Notes under the pieces: model-generated | Told to the model about the DNA's origin: nothing | The model's database searches: none | Seen by the model: only the letters and a program-made list of their open reading frames with translations | In this document: positions 9,111 through 19,399 of the stretch, one piece after another | Position numbering within the stretch: the stretch's first letter is position 1 | Layout of the letters: every line of letters begins with the position of its first letter | Position numbers and translations under genes: made by a program | Source of the DNA: Microbacterium sp. Se63.02b | GTDB lineage: Bacteria; Actinomycetota; Actinomycetes; Actinomycetales; Microbacteriaceae | Reading direction: 5' to 3' | Assembly (NCBI RefSeq): GCF_014171575.1 | Contig: NZ_CP050453.1 | Span: 1,054,001 to 1,118,000, forward strand | Length of the DNA stretch: 64,000 nt

Positions 9111-9200
9111 GGGCGGCGGAAACAGCGCAGAAGGGCGTTCCGAGGAACTACGCGCAGGGTGCGCTCAACCTGCGCGGAATGAGTTTTCCGAGGTCCGCGC

Positions 9201-10097
9201 TCAGGCGCGGCGAGCGGCGCGCAGGGCGCGCGGAGTGCACGAATACGCGTCGTCGAGAGCGCGTCGCAGGCTCATCGGCGAATGGAACCCGGCGCGCTGC
9301 GCGATCTGGTCGATGCTCAGCACGTCGTAGCGGCTGTCCATCAGGAGGGAGTGCGCGAGGCGGGCGCGCTGGCGACGGATCTCGCCGGCGACGCTGTTCC
9401 CCGACTCGGAGAACACCAGTTGCAGCTGACGCAGGGACGACTGGACCTCTCGAGCGACGCGCGCGGGATTGAGCGCCGGGTCTCCGCACTGCTGGGCGAT
9501 CACGGCGATCGCACGCTCACGGAGAACCTCGTGCGGGGTGCCCTGCCCGGTGACCGCGCCCATGCGGTCGAGCAGCATGGCGCCGCTCATCTCCATCACC
9601 AGCTGCTCGATCGCATACTGCTCGATCGCGGAAGCCTGGGCATCGGCGTCGAGGAGTCCCGTGACGAACTGCTGCATGGACGTGTCGAGGAGCCTCCGCT
9701 CGGGATACACGTTGGCGTCCGGAGCCAGCGACGGGACGAAGGAGGCGATGGCGGACCGGGGCACGAGAGCGGCTGAGACCCGCCACGAGCCGGCCCAGCG
9801 CAGGCGCCGCGTGATCCCCTGCGGAGCGATGACGAGACCGCCCTCCGTCTCGACCCACGGCTCGCCCTCGAGCCGCGACCACAGCGCCTGCGTCTCGACG
9901 AAAGCGAACACGGAATGCTCGGGGTACACGGTGGCGGTGTCGATCGTGAGTTCCGACGTCGCGCCGCTGATGCCGAGGAGCAGGACTCCGCCGGAGGAAC
10001 GGACGCGCGAGCGCAGACCGGGCCTGTCTCCGACGCGGCGGATGCCGTGCATGGCGAGTTCGCGGTCGTCGATGGAGCGGGCGATCTTGGTGTTCAC
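9201..10097 (-). CDS. AraC-family transcriptional regulator
   Basis: 298 aa from GTG 10097, 6 nt after GGAGG. Residues about 200-298 form the two-helix-turn-helix DNA-binding domain; the second HTH is visible in LSIDQIAQRAGFHSPMSLRRAL. The N-terminal 190 residues resemble AraC-like cupin sensor domains, but the ligand is unknown. The gene sits between secreted-protein genes B and C, which share upstream sequence, so it is a natural candidate for their regulator. CTGCGCG words upstream of both are possible operators. Confidence 0.85.
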   Translation of the reverse strand: MNTKIARSIDDRELAMHGIRRVGDRPGLRSRVRSSGGVLLLGISGATSELTIDTATVYPEHSVFAFVETQALWSRLEGEPWVETEGGLVIAPQGITRRLRWAGSWRVSAALVPRSAIASFVPSLAPDANVYPERRLLDTSMQQFVTGLLDADAQASAIEQYAIEQLVMEMSGAMLLDRMGAVTGQGTPHEVLRERAIAVIAQQCGDPALNPARVAREVQSSLRQLQLVFSESGNSVAGEIRRQRARLAHSLLMDSRYDVLSIDQIAQRAGFHSPMSLRRALDDAYSCTPRALRAARRA

Positions 10098-10103
10098 GAA
10101 AGG

Positions 10104-10116
10104 CCTCCTTCGGAGG
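10104..10116 (-). promoter_or_regulatory. Hairpin that pairs the Shine-Dalgarno of the AraC-family gene
   Basis: On the transcript CCTCC-GAA-GGAGG forms a 5-bp stem whose 3' arm is the SD itself, 6 nt before GTG 10097. It could dampen translation of the regulator. The stem is short, so the effect may be modest. Confidence 0.4.
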
Positions 10117-10140
10117 TCGGACTTCCGAGAGTACGACGAC

Positions 10141-10161
10141 GGCCGGGAGGTCATCCCGGCC
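10141..10161. other. GGCCGGGA/TCCCGGCC hairpin
   Basis: An 8-bp perfect inverted repeat with a 5-base loop in the gap between gene C (stop at 10263) and the AraC-family gene. It may be the terminator of gene C. Confidence 0.45.
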
Positions 10162-10220
10162 GCCGATCGCTCTCGTTGCCCGAAAGGATATCGGTCAGCA
10201 GCCCTGGAAAGGGGAATGAT

Positions 10221-10234
10221 TGAACAAATGTTCA
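10221..10234. promoter_or_regulatory. Palindrome TGAACA-N2-TGTTCA
   Basis: A perfect 6+6 inverted repeat in the AT-richer part of the 165-nt gap upstream of the AraC-family gene. It could be an operator, but no second copy was noticed. Confidence 0.3.
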
Positions 10235-10262
10235 GCAGGTGTGGCGGAACGTGCCGGTCGGC

Positions 10263-10907
10263 TCAGAGGATCCCGGCCCCGACGGGCACGGTCACGGAAC
10301 TCACCGCGGTGTAGGTGTCGGCACCGAGGGTGACGTTGAGTGTCACCGGGAAGCTCGCAAGAGCCGAGACGGCCACTCCGGTCGAGGTTCCCGCGAGGCC
10401 GAACGCGATCGGCATCACCAGCGTTCCGTCGCTTGCGATCGTGATGGTGCGGGTGCCCGTCCACGTCGTCAGAGGGAACCCGAACTGCCCGACGATCGGC
10501 GCCGTCTGGTATGTCGCGGTCCGCTCTCCGGCTGTGGTGGTGACGCCGTTCACGGACTGCACCCCGAAACCGCGAGCGCGTCCGACGGGGATGTTGATCC
10601 CTGCGGGACGACCGACGGTGACGCTGATGGTGGCGATCTCGGCCGTGCGGGCACTGCTGCCGTTCCTGATGGAGAACTCGGTCGGCAGGGTGACGAGGGC
10701 CTGGGCGCTGAGGGTGCCTCCGCCGTCGAGGAGCTGGAGCGTCGCCAGCGAGGTGCTGGTTCCCGTCCACGCGACCGAGGTCGGAGTGATGCTCGCCGCA
10801 GCGAGCGGGGTCGCCACGACGGCCGCCACGACCGGTACAGACCACGCGGCGCCCTTCATGATCGTCCGGCGCGAAAATCCTGTGCTGTGCTGGCTGTCTT
10901 CGGTCAT
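10263..10907 (-). CDS. Twin-arginine secreted protein C (unknown family)
   Basis: 214 aa from ATG 10907 with SD GAGGAGC upstream. The signal FSRRTIMKGAAWSVPVVAAV is nearly the same as in proteins A and B and ends TPLAAAS. The mature part is longer and differs: about 175 residues rich in Thr, Val and Gly, no cysteine pair, with IATISVTVGRPAGINIPVGR in the centre. The signal and leader are conserved while the mature domain diverges, suggesting shared export and control of different surface components. Function unknown. Confidence 0.72.
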   Translation of the reverse strand: MTEDSQHSTGFSRRTIMKGAAWSVPVVAAVVATPLAAASITPTSVAWTGTSTSLATLQLLDGGGTLSAQALVTLPTEFSIRNGSSARTAEIATISVTVGRPAGINIPVGRARGFGVQSVNGVTTTAGERTATYQTAPIVGQFGFPLTTWTGTRTITIASDGTLVMPIAFGLAGTSTGVAVSALASFPVTLNVTLGADTYTAVSSVTVPVGAGIL

Positions 10908-10924
10908 ACTGCGTGCTCCTCATT

Positions 10925-10995
10925 GATGCAGATGATGCTTCGTGCGTGACCGGTGAGGCGACACGAATCTTCTGCATCCCCCAGGAGCCTCCCCG
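10925..10995 (-). promoter_or_regulatory. Candidate switching 5' leader of secreted-protein gene C
   Basis: Second copy of the leader. P1 pairs CGGGGAGGC (10995-10987) with GCCTCACCG (10959-10951), 8 of 9 pairs, with a G-C pair where leader B has A-U. P2 pairs GATGCAGA (10978-10971) with TCTGCATC (10932-10925), and GCTCCT can extend it by pairing the SD AGGAGC. Loop lengths between the paired strands differ from leader B (11 against 9 nt, 18 against 21 nt) while the pairing is kept. Confidence 0.6.
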
Positions 10996-11163
10996 TGCGA
11001 GTCACGGTAGGCGCGGGATGAGCGGCCCGTGCGGGGAATGGGCGAAAAGCGCGCTCTGCGCGTTCTTTCTGCGCGCATTGTGCTTTTGAAGCAAAGGCGC
11101 ATGCCGCCCATGCCTCGTGGCGTGCGCCTCGTCTCCCCGTGAATGCTGGATAGGCTTGCAGGC

Positions 11164-12276
11164 ATGTCCGATCGCCTCCGAGTCGCCGCGATCGGCGTCG
11201 TCATCGACATCGAGATCGCCGACCGAGGAGAAGCGTTCCTCGACCGGGTGCGGGCGGCCTGGGCTGACGCTGCGACCTCGTCGGAGGGGGAGCCCGAGGC
11301 CGTGGTGGCCGATCGGTCCGAGCTGGATGACGACGCCGCACTCGCGATGCTCTCCACCGACGTGACGCTCGCAGCGCTGGCCGCGCGCCGCGGAGCAGAC
11401 CTGTGGATGCTGCATGCTGCCGGCCTCGCCGACCACGACGGGAACGTCGTCGTGTTGAGTGCGGCATCCGGCACCGGAAAGACCACGGCCGCACGGCACC
11501 TCTCGCGTCGGTTCGCCTACGTCAGCGATGAGACCGTCGCGATCACGGCGCACGGAGAAGTCGTCCCCTACCGGAAGCCTCTGTCCGTCATCCAGCCGGA
11601 CTCGCCCCACAAGCTGCAGGTCGCCCCCTCGGCCATCCACGCGAGCCATCCGCTGCCCGCGCGACCGCGGGTCGCCAGGATCGTCGTCCTCGACCGCCGC
11701 CCCGACGGGCCGGAGGCGCCGGAGGTCGAGCCGCTCGATACCGCGACGGCGCTCGAACTGCTGGCCCCGCAGACGAGCTATCTCAGCGATGCACCGGCGC
11801 CTCTGCATCTGGTCCGGCATCTCCTGGACGCGACCGGCGGCGCCGTGCGCGTGAGCTATCGCGAGGTCGAGACGCTCGACGCGACGATCGACGAGCTCCT
11901 GGCCACCCCGAAAGTGGGCGACGCCGCGCGACCGCGCACACAGGCGACCTCATCGGCGGAAGGACTGGAGGAGACCGTGGTGTCGGAGGCGATCAGGGGA
12001 TACCAGCGCACTCCTGTCGTCGATGCCCTCGACCTCGGAGACGGACGGCTCGCGGTGCTGCGTCGCTGCGCCGCGGGGAGCCGACTCCACGTCCTCGACG
12101 GCATCGGCCCCTCCGTCTGGGCGGCGGCACCGGGACGAACGATCGACGAGATCACCGACGAGGTCATCGCCGAGCACGGACGCCCGGACGGAGCGGACCC
12201 TGCGGAGCTCGTGGACGCAGCCGTCGCGCAGCTGATCGCCGACGATCTACTGCGGGCAGCCGAGCCTCAGACCTGA
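11164..12276 (+). CDS. HPr-kinase-like P-loop protein fused to a PqqD-like domain
   Basis: 370 aa from ATG 11164 (another ATG at 11143 is possible). Residues 79-115 contain LWMLHAAGL and the P-loop SAASGTGKTT (99-108), the layout of HprK-related kinases. Residues about 285-370 form a PqqD-like winged helix (VWAAAPGRTIDEITDEV). Such proteins occur in exopolysaccharide and peptide-modification clusters together with NTP_transf_5 proteins like that at 3775; their substrates are not established. The 3' end overlaps the convergent kinase gene by 10 nt. Confidence 0.72.
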   Translation: MSDRLRVAAIGVVIDIEIADRGEAFLDRVRAAWADAATSSEGEPEAVVADRSELDDDAALAMLSTDVTLAALAARRGADLWMLHAAGLADHDGNVVVLSAASGTGKTTAARHLSRRFAYVSDETVAITAHGEVVPYRKPLSVIQPDSPHKLQVAPSAIHASHPLPARPRVARIVVLDRRPDGPEAPEVEPLDTATALELLAPQTSYLSDAPAPLHLVRHLLDATGGAVRVSYREVETLDATIDELLATPKVGDAARPRTQATSSAEGLEETVVSEAIRGYQRTPVVDALDLGDGRLAVLRRCAAGSRLHVLDGIGPSVWAAAPGRTIDEITDEVIAEHGRPDGADPAELVDAAVAQLIADDLLRAAEPQT

Positions 12277-13730
12277 GCGGAACCCCGCCTGCGCACGCCG
12301 GGAGCGTGCTCGGACTCGGCCGATTCGGCGTCGTCCTCCTTCTGCGCATATCGCTCGTAGGCGCCGTAGTACTCGCGGCCGTAATACGCCGATTCCGCAC
12401 CCTTGCGGGGCACGCGGTTCAGCACGACCCCGAGCACGCGGCCAGTGGTGCGCGTGATCGCATCGATGGCGCGCTGCAGCATGTCGAACGTCGTCTTCCC
12501 CGAAGAGACGACGATGAGCACGCCGTCGGCACCCGCAGCCAGCACCGCGGCATCCGTCACGGGCAACACGGGCGGGGAGTCGAGGATGACGATCGCCGAC
12601 TTGCTGATCTCGGCCAGGAAGTCGCGCATGCGCTGCGAACCGAGCAGCTCACTGGGATTCGGCGGGATGCGTCCAGCGCCGACGACGGCGAGGGGGACGT
12701 CTCGGGACGGGCGGTGCGCCACATCCTGGAGTTCGGCACGACCGGCGAGGACATCGGTGAGTCCGACATCGCGCGACATCCCGAAGATGTCGGCGATCAC
12801 GGGGCGCCGGAGGTCGCAGTCGATCAGGATGGCCCACTGGCCGGCAGCGGCCAGGCTCGAGGCGAGGTTGACCGACACCGTCGACTTGCCGTCTCCCGGC
12901 ACCGAGCTGGTGACGACGATCACCCGCGGCGGGTTGTCGACGTCGATGAACTGGAGGTTCGTGCGCAGCTCGCGCATCGACTCGATCGTGTGATGCGAGA
13001 CGCCGTGCTGCGACTCCAGCGAGAAGTCGATCACCTGTCGTTCATCCGACATGGACTTCTCGAGCGGCAGTGTGCCGATCACCGAGACGCCGGTCTCGCG
13101 CTCGATGTCACGCGGATGACGCACACGACGGTCGACCGTGTGCCGCACGAACGCGTAGACGAGTCCGAGCGCGAGGCCGGCGAGGGCGCCGATGATCACA
13201 TTCAGACGTGTGTTCGGGGAGGACGGGCTGCTGGGGAGGCGGGCCGAATCGCCGACGATGAGAGAGATCGCCGCGGGTGCCTCAGCGGTGCCGCCCTCGA
13301 GCTTCTCGATCTCGATCGCCATGCCGTCGAGCCAGGCCTGTGCCAGCGCCTGCGCCGACTCCGGCGTTGGCCCGGTGGCCGTGACCTTGAGAGCGGTCGT
13401 GTCGACCGGGTTGGTCACCGTGACGCGATTGACGAGCACGTCGGGGGAGGTGTCGATGTCGAGCTCCTCCATCGCATGCTCGGCCACGGCACGCCAGGAA
13501 CCGAGGTTGAGATACGACTTGACCCTGCTCTGCGCGAGCTGGTTGCCCACGAGGGCGGAACCGCTCGTGCCGTCGCCGCCCACCGCCGTCACGATGCCGG
13601 TCGTATCGGCGGAGTACACGCGCGGCTGCAGCGCGCTCCAGCCGAACGCCGCCGCCGCGCCCACCAGGGTGGCGACGACGATGACGATCCAGTGGGCGCG
13701 CAGGATGCGCGCGTAGTCTCTCAGTTCCAA
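12267..13730 (-). CDS. Polysaccharide co-polymerase/tyrosine autokinase (Wzc/CapAB type)
   Basis: 487 aa from TTG 13730, chosen because GAGGAG lies 8 nt upstream and the product then opens with the family start ELRDYARILRAHW. Two transmembrane helices (about 17-37 and 178-200) flank a periplasm-side Wzz domain. The kinase domain has Walker A VPGDGKST, Walker A' LIDCDLRRP and Walker B VILDSPP. A tyrosine cluster (AYYGREYYGAYERY) near the C-terminus is the autophosphorylation tail. The family controls chain length and export of surface polysaccharide; the phosphatase encoded just upstream is its partner. Confidence 0.9.
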   Translation of the reverse strand: MELRDYARILRAHWIVIVVATLVGAAAAFGWSALQPRVYSADTTGIVTAVGGDGTSGSALVGNQLAQSRVKSYLNLGSWRAVAEHAMEELDIDTSPDVLVNRVTVTNPVDTTALKVTATGPTPESAQALAQAWLDGMAIEIEKLEGGTAEAPAAISLIVGDSARLPSSPSSPNTRLNVIIGALAGLALGLVYAFVRHTVDRRVRHPRDIERETGVSVIGTLPLEKSMSDERQVIDFSLESQHGVSHHTIESMRELRTNLQFIDVDNPPRVIVVTSSVPGDGKSTVSVNLASSLAAAGQWAILIDCDLRRPVIADIFGMSRDVGLTDVLAGRAELQDVAHRPSRDVPLAVVGAGRIPPNPSELLGSQRMRDFLAEISKSAIVILDSPPVLPVTDAAVLAAGADGVLIVVSSGKTTFDMLQRAIDAITRTTGRVLGVVLNRVPRKGAESAYYGREYYGAYERYAQKEDDAESAESEHAPGVRRRGSAQV

Positions 13731-13823
13731 CTCTTCATCTCCTCGCACATCCCGTGTGGAGCTCGGGACGCAGACATCAGAATGAGCATACGGTGAACGC
13801 CCGTGCGCCGGAGGGGACACGGC

Positions 13824-14408
13824 TCACATGAGCGCGTCGCGCACGAGGCGCTCGACCTCGACCAGAGCCGGGGTCAGTTCCGCCGCCGAGCGCGCATAGG
13901 TCTCTCGGGAGCGGCGATACGGGTCGATCACGTCGTCGTCGTCGCCGGATGAGGGTGTGAGCCCCCGCTGGTCGTTGACCGCGCGCAGGACGGCGGCGAG
14001 GCGTTCGCGGGGAGACGCGCCGGCGGCGTCGGCGGCCGCGCGCGCATCCGCGCTGCTCAGAGTGGAGGCGAGACGCGCGAACTCACGGACCGTGAAGGTG
14101 CGGCGGAGTCGACTCGGCATCATCTTCACCACGTGGGAGCGATGCTCGCGTGCCATCGTGAGGATCAGATCCGCATCTGCGAGGAGAGGCTCGACCAGGT
14201 AGCGCGCCTGGTGGGCGGCTGCGACCTCAGGGTCGACGCCCTCCCTCGCTGCGAGTTCGAGGGCGGGCTCCGGCATGCCGTGGCCGACCAGAGCGTGGGT
14301 ACCTGCGCTGTGGACGCGCACGCCGAGGGGTTCGAGTTCAGCGCGCAGCAGCACCTCCGCGAGCGGCGACCGGCAGATGTTGCCCGTGCACACGGTGAGT
14401 ATCGTCAG
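13824..14408 (-). CDS. Low-molecular-weight protein-tyrosine phosphatase (Wzb type)
   Basis: The P-loop CTGNICRS (C-X5-R-S) opens the protein and DPYRRSRETY supplies the general-acid aspartate near the C-terminus. Family proteins need the strand TILTV before the P-loop, which makes a CTG start at 14408 more likely than GTG 14393; no ATG or GTG exists in frame further up. The product is about 194 aa. It probably dephosphorylates the tyrosine tail of the BY-kinase encoded 93 nt downstream, the usual Wzb-Wzc cycle in capsule export. Confidence 0.85.
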   Translation of the reverse strand: MTILTVCTGNICRSPLAEVLLRAELEPLGVRVHSAGTHALVGHGMPEPALELAAREGVDPEVAAAHQARYLVEPLLADADLILTMAREHRSHVVKMMPSRLRRTFTVREFARLASTLSSADARAAADAAGASPRERLAAVLRAVNDQRGLTPSSGDDDDVIDPYRRSRETYARSAAELTPALVEVERLVRDALM

Positions 14409-14430
14409 CGGCGCCTCGGCACCCCGCCGG

Positions 14431-14595
14431 TCAGGTGCACCCAGCAGAGCGGCGAGCGAAGCCGCCTCCGATGGGGGTCGGCTGTGTGGCGGCAGAGGGA
14501 GGGGAAGGTTCTGCGGCCGCAGCGGTCTTCTGCTTCTCGCGCCACTCCCGGCGGCTCATCCCGGTCGGCGGTCCGTCCTCATGCTGCGGCGTCAC
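14431..14595 (-). CDS. Small protein, 54 aa, translationally coupled to vanZ-like gene
   Basis: GTG 14595 overlaps the stop of the VanZ gene in a GTGA arrangement, the same coupling used by genuine genes in this window. The product has SRREWREKQKTAAAAE followed by a Pro/Ser/Thr-rich tail and has no membrane segment. Nothing identifies a function. It could also be the displaced N-terminus of the following phosphatase if bases are missing here. Moderate doubt that it is a separate gene. Confidence 0.4.
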   Translation of the reverse strand: MTPQHEDGPPTGMSRREWREKQKTAAAAEPSPPSAATQPTPIGGGFARRSAGCT

Positions 14596-15071
14596 GCGAC
14601 CAGCCTAGGCCTCCGCGGGGCCCGTTCCGGCAGCAGCTGGATCAGCAGCACCGCGATCACGCCGCCGACCAGGGCGCCGAGACTGTTCGCGATCACGTCG
14701 GAGATCGTGGGGAACCGCGAGGGCATCAGGCCCTGCACCGATTCGATCAGACCGCTCATGAGTGCGCCGATCACCACGACACGCCACAACCGCAGACGCG
14801 ACCACGCGAGGGGCAGCAGCAGCCCGACGGGCACGAAGAGCGCGACGTTCGCCAGGAACTCCAGGACGACGGCGCTCCGGGCATATGAGGCGATGCCCAT
14901 GTCGGCGGACCAGTGGGCGAGGATGCCGACGAGTCCGGTGACCTTCGCCGAGACGTTCGCCGGCAGCCACACCGTGAACCCGACGAACAGCAGGTAGGCG
15001 ACGAGCGCCACCCGGGCGGACACGGCCCCGGTGCGGACGGGAGCGGCGGTCGCGGATGGCATGTCCGCCAT
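14592..15071 (-). CDS. VanZ-family membrane protein
   Basis: 159 aa with four hydrophobic helices. The conserved VanZ features are ANVALFVPVGLLLP in the middle and LIESVQGLMPSRFPTISDVI toward the end. VanZ-like proteins occur in resistance and polysaccharide loci; the biochemical role is unknown. ATG 15071 and ATG 15062 are both possible. Its stop overlaps the start of the small gene downstream. Confidence 0.8.
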   Translation of the reverse strand: MADMPSATAAPVRTGAVSARVALVAYLLFVGFTVWLPANVSAKVTGLVGILAHWSADMGIASYARSAVVLEFLANVALFVPVGLLLPLAWSRLRLWRVVVIGALMSGLIESVQGLMPSRFPTISDVIANSLGALVGGVIAVLLIQLLPERAPRRPRLVA

Positions 15072-15098
15072 GGTAACGGCGGCACCTCGGCGGGGCTC

Positions 15099-16041
15099 TC
15101 AGCTTCGGCCGTCGCTCCAGTTCAGCTGCTCGATGTAACGCAGGAGCACGCCTTCGCGCAGCGCCCACGGTGACACCTCGAGCTCGTCCACGTCGAGCGC
15201 GGTCATCGCCGCATGCAGCGACACCGCCGCAGCCACGATCTGGAAGGTGCGGTCGGGGTGATCCCCGGCAGCTCCTGCCGCGCGGACGCGGGCAGTCGGG
15301 CGAGCCGCGGGATCCACGACCCGAGAGAGGCACGAGGCAGCAGCATCCGTTCGCTTCCCGACCAGCCGGGCACGGGGTAGCCGACCAGCCGTGCGAGCGA
15401 CCGGATCGCCTTGGATGAACCGACGACGTGATCCGGACGGGGAGTGCGACGAATCGCGGCAGCACGGCGTCGAGCGTCGACGCGGCATGTGCCCGCAACC
15501 TCTCGACATCGCCCTCGCCCGGCGGATCGTTCGGCAGGAACTGCACCGTCATGCGCCCGGCGCCGAGGGGAACGGATGCCGCGGCGTCGGGCATCTCCTC
15601 CGCACCCGCCGCGATCTCGAGCGAGCCGCCGCCGATGTCGAGGAGAAGAAGCTGCCCGGCCGACCAGCCGAACCAGCGTCGGACGGCGAGGAAGGTCAAC
15701 TCGGCTTCGGTCTCGCCGTCGAGCACCTGCAGCGGTTGGCCGAGTGCCGCCTCGATGCGGGCGATCACATCGGCGCCGTTGCGCGCGTCACGCACCGCAC
15801 TCGTCGCGGTGGCGAGGAGTGCATCGACACGCTCGACCTCTGCGACATGCCGCGCCTGAGCGACCGCCGCTTCGAGGGCGATCACTCCCTCCTCGGAGAT
15901 CGCGCCATCCGGCGTGAGGTAGCGCATGAGGCGCAGCACGGTCCTGTCGCTCGTCGTCGCGAGCGGACGGCCACCCGGGCGCACGTCGGCCGCCAGCATA
16001 TGGACGGTGTTGGATCCGATGTCGAGGACTCCCAGGCGCAC
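15099..16041 (-). CDS. ppx: Exopolyphosphatase / guanosine pentaphosphatase (frame broken twice)
   Basis: GTG 16041 opens [12 protein letters not shown], the first phosphate-binding loop of the Ppx/GppA sugar-kinase-like fold; the second loop [11 protein letters not shown] lies near residue 135. The frame breaks near 15433, after RFVALPVRI, where the family continues [18 protein letters not shown] in another frame. It breaks again near 15255, where [14 protein letters not shown] returns in a third. Adding one base at each point (the second in a run of four C) gives about 314 aa ending LNWSDGRS. The family hydrolyses polyphosphate or pppGpp. Confidence 0.82.
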
Positions 16042-16070
16042 GGGAAGAGACTACTCGCGCCACGGTTACG

Positions 16071-17024
16071 ATGTACTCCGTGACCACCGCCGACCCCACG
16101 CTGCCGCTGTCGCCCTACCGGGAGATCGGTCGTGCCGAGTGGGCACGGCTCGCGGCCGGGCTCGACCAGCCGCTCACCGAGACCGAAGTCGTCGAGCTCC
16201 GTGGCATCGGCGACCGGCTCTCCCTCACCGAGGTGCGGGAGGTCTATCTTCCTCTGAGCCGACTGCTCAGCCTCTACGCCACCGCCACCAAGCGTCTCGG
16301 CGCCGCGACGTCGGAGTTCCTCCAGGAGGACGACACGACCACGCCGTTCGTGGTCGGAGTGGCCGGTTCGGTCGCGGTCGGCAAGTCGACGATCGCCCGA
16401 CTGCTGCGCGAGCTCATGAGCCGATGGCCGGGGACCCCCCGCGTGGAACTGGTCACCACCGACGGATTCCTCTACCCGAACGCCGAGCTCGAACGCCGCG
16501 GGATCATGGACCGCAAGGGCTTTCCCGAGTCGTACGACCGGCGTGCACTGCTCGGTTTCCTCACCGAGGTCAAGAGCGGTGCGACCGAGGTGCGCGCGCC
16601 CTTCTATTCGCACATGCGCTACGACATCGTGCCCGATGCGAACGTCGTGGTGCGCCGCCCCGACGTCGTCATCGTGGAGGGGCTCAACGTGCTGCAGCCG
16701 CCTCCTGCACCGAACGATGTCGCGGTGAGCGACCTGTTCGACTTCTCGATCTTCGTCGACGCCGAGACCTCGCACATCGAGAAGTGGTACGTCGACCGGT
16801 TCCTCGCCCTCCGCCAGGCCGCGTTCAGCAACCCGTCCTCGTACTTCAACGTGTTCGCTCATCTCACCGATGACGAGGCGATCACCACCGCGCTCGGCTA
16901 CTGGAACGAGATCAACATGCCGAACCTCGTCGAGAACGTGATGCCGACCAGGCATCGCGCGCGGCTCGTGCTGCGCAAGGGGGCGGACCACGACGTGGAG
17001 AGCGTTCTGCTGCGCAAGCTCTGA
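16071..17024 (+). CDS. coaA: Type I pantothenate kinase
   Basis: 317 aa, intact, ATG 16071 (GTG 16080 also possible). The Walker [13 protein letters not shown] is near residue 105, and [20 protein letters not shown], and [10 protein letters not shown] are the family motifs. It phosphorylates pantothenate in the first committed step of coenzyme A synthesis in the cytoplasm. It is divergent from ppx across 29 nt and heads the housekeeping run coaA-glmS-acpS-alr-tsaE. Confidence 0.96.
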   Translation: MYSVTTADPTLPLSPYREIGRAEWARLAAGLDQPLTETEVVELRGIGDRLSLTEVREVYLPLSRLLSLYATATKRLGAATSEFLQEDDTTTPFVVGVAGSVAVGKSTIARLLRELMSRWPGTPRVELVTTDGFLYPNAELERRGIMDRKGFPESYDRRALLGFLTEVKSGATEVRAPFYSHMRYDIVPDANVVVRRPDVVIVEGLNVLQPPPAPNDVAVSDLFDFSIFVDAETSHIEKWYVDRFLALRQAAFSNPSSYFNVFAHLTDDEAITTALGYWNEINMPNLVENVMPTRHRARLVLRKGADHDVESVLLRKL

Positions 17025-17084
17025 CACGGTGGGGCCGAATATTGTTCGGACGACTCGCAAAAATCCCGCCTTACTCTTGATCGC

Positions 17085-18932
<1,848 letters not shown>

Positions 18933-19039
18933 CCCCGTCACCGAGTCGCCCCCGTTCGTGCGCGCCGTCCGCGGCGAGACGCAGGGACGGGGGCTCTCGT
19001 CTTCCGAGCCCGGCTCGGCGGGGACAGTAGGCTGAACGA

Positions 19040-19399
19040 GTGATCATCGGTACCGGCATCGACCTCGTGGACATCCCACGGTTCGAACGGACGATGGCCC
19101 GGACCCCGCGCCTTCTGGAGCGGCTGTTCGCCCCGTCCGAACGCACGCTGCGTCTTCCCTCGCTGGCGGCGCGGTACGCGGCCAAGGAAGCGCTGATCAA
19201 GGCGCTCGGCGGCTCGGACGGCGTGCACTGGATCGAGATCGAGATCGCCTCGGAGGCCTCGGGGCGTCCGCATTTCGTCCTCAGCGGATCGACGGCCGCG
19301 GTCGTCGAGGAGCGCGGGATCGTCACCCTGCATCTGACCCTCACCCATGACGCGGGTCTCGCCGCCGCGTTCGTCGTCGCCGAAGGAGCTCCCCTGTGA
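19040..19399 (+). CDS. acpS: Holo-[acyl-carrier-protein] synthase
   Basis: 119 aa from GTG 19040. The family signatures are IIGTGIDLVDIPRFE (Asp for Mg binding), FAPSER and ARYAAKEALIKALG (Glu/Lys). It attaches phosphopantetheine from CoA to acyl carrier protein. The stop overlaps the alr GTG (GTGA), so the two are cotranslated. Confidence 0.95.
   Translation: MIIGTGIDLVDIPRFERTMARTPRLLERLFAPSERTLRLPSLAARYAAKEALIKALGGSDGVHWIEIEIASEASGRPHFVLSGSTAAVVEERGIVTLHLTLTHDAGLAAAFVVAEGAPL

Noticed and set aside
12306..13796. Plus-strand open frame opposite the tyrosine kinase
   Set aside because: The minus-strand product has complete BY-kinase motifs; the plus frame is low-complexity Arg/Asp/His.
17025..17084. 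A glmS ribozyme or similar leader before glmS
   Set aside because: The gap is only 60 nt and shows no ribozyme core; coaA lies directly upstream.
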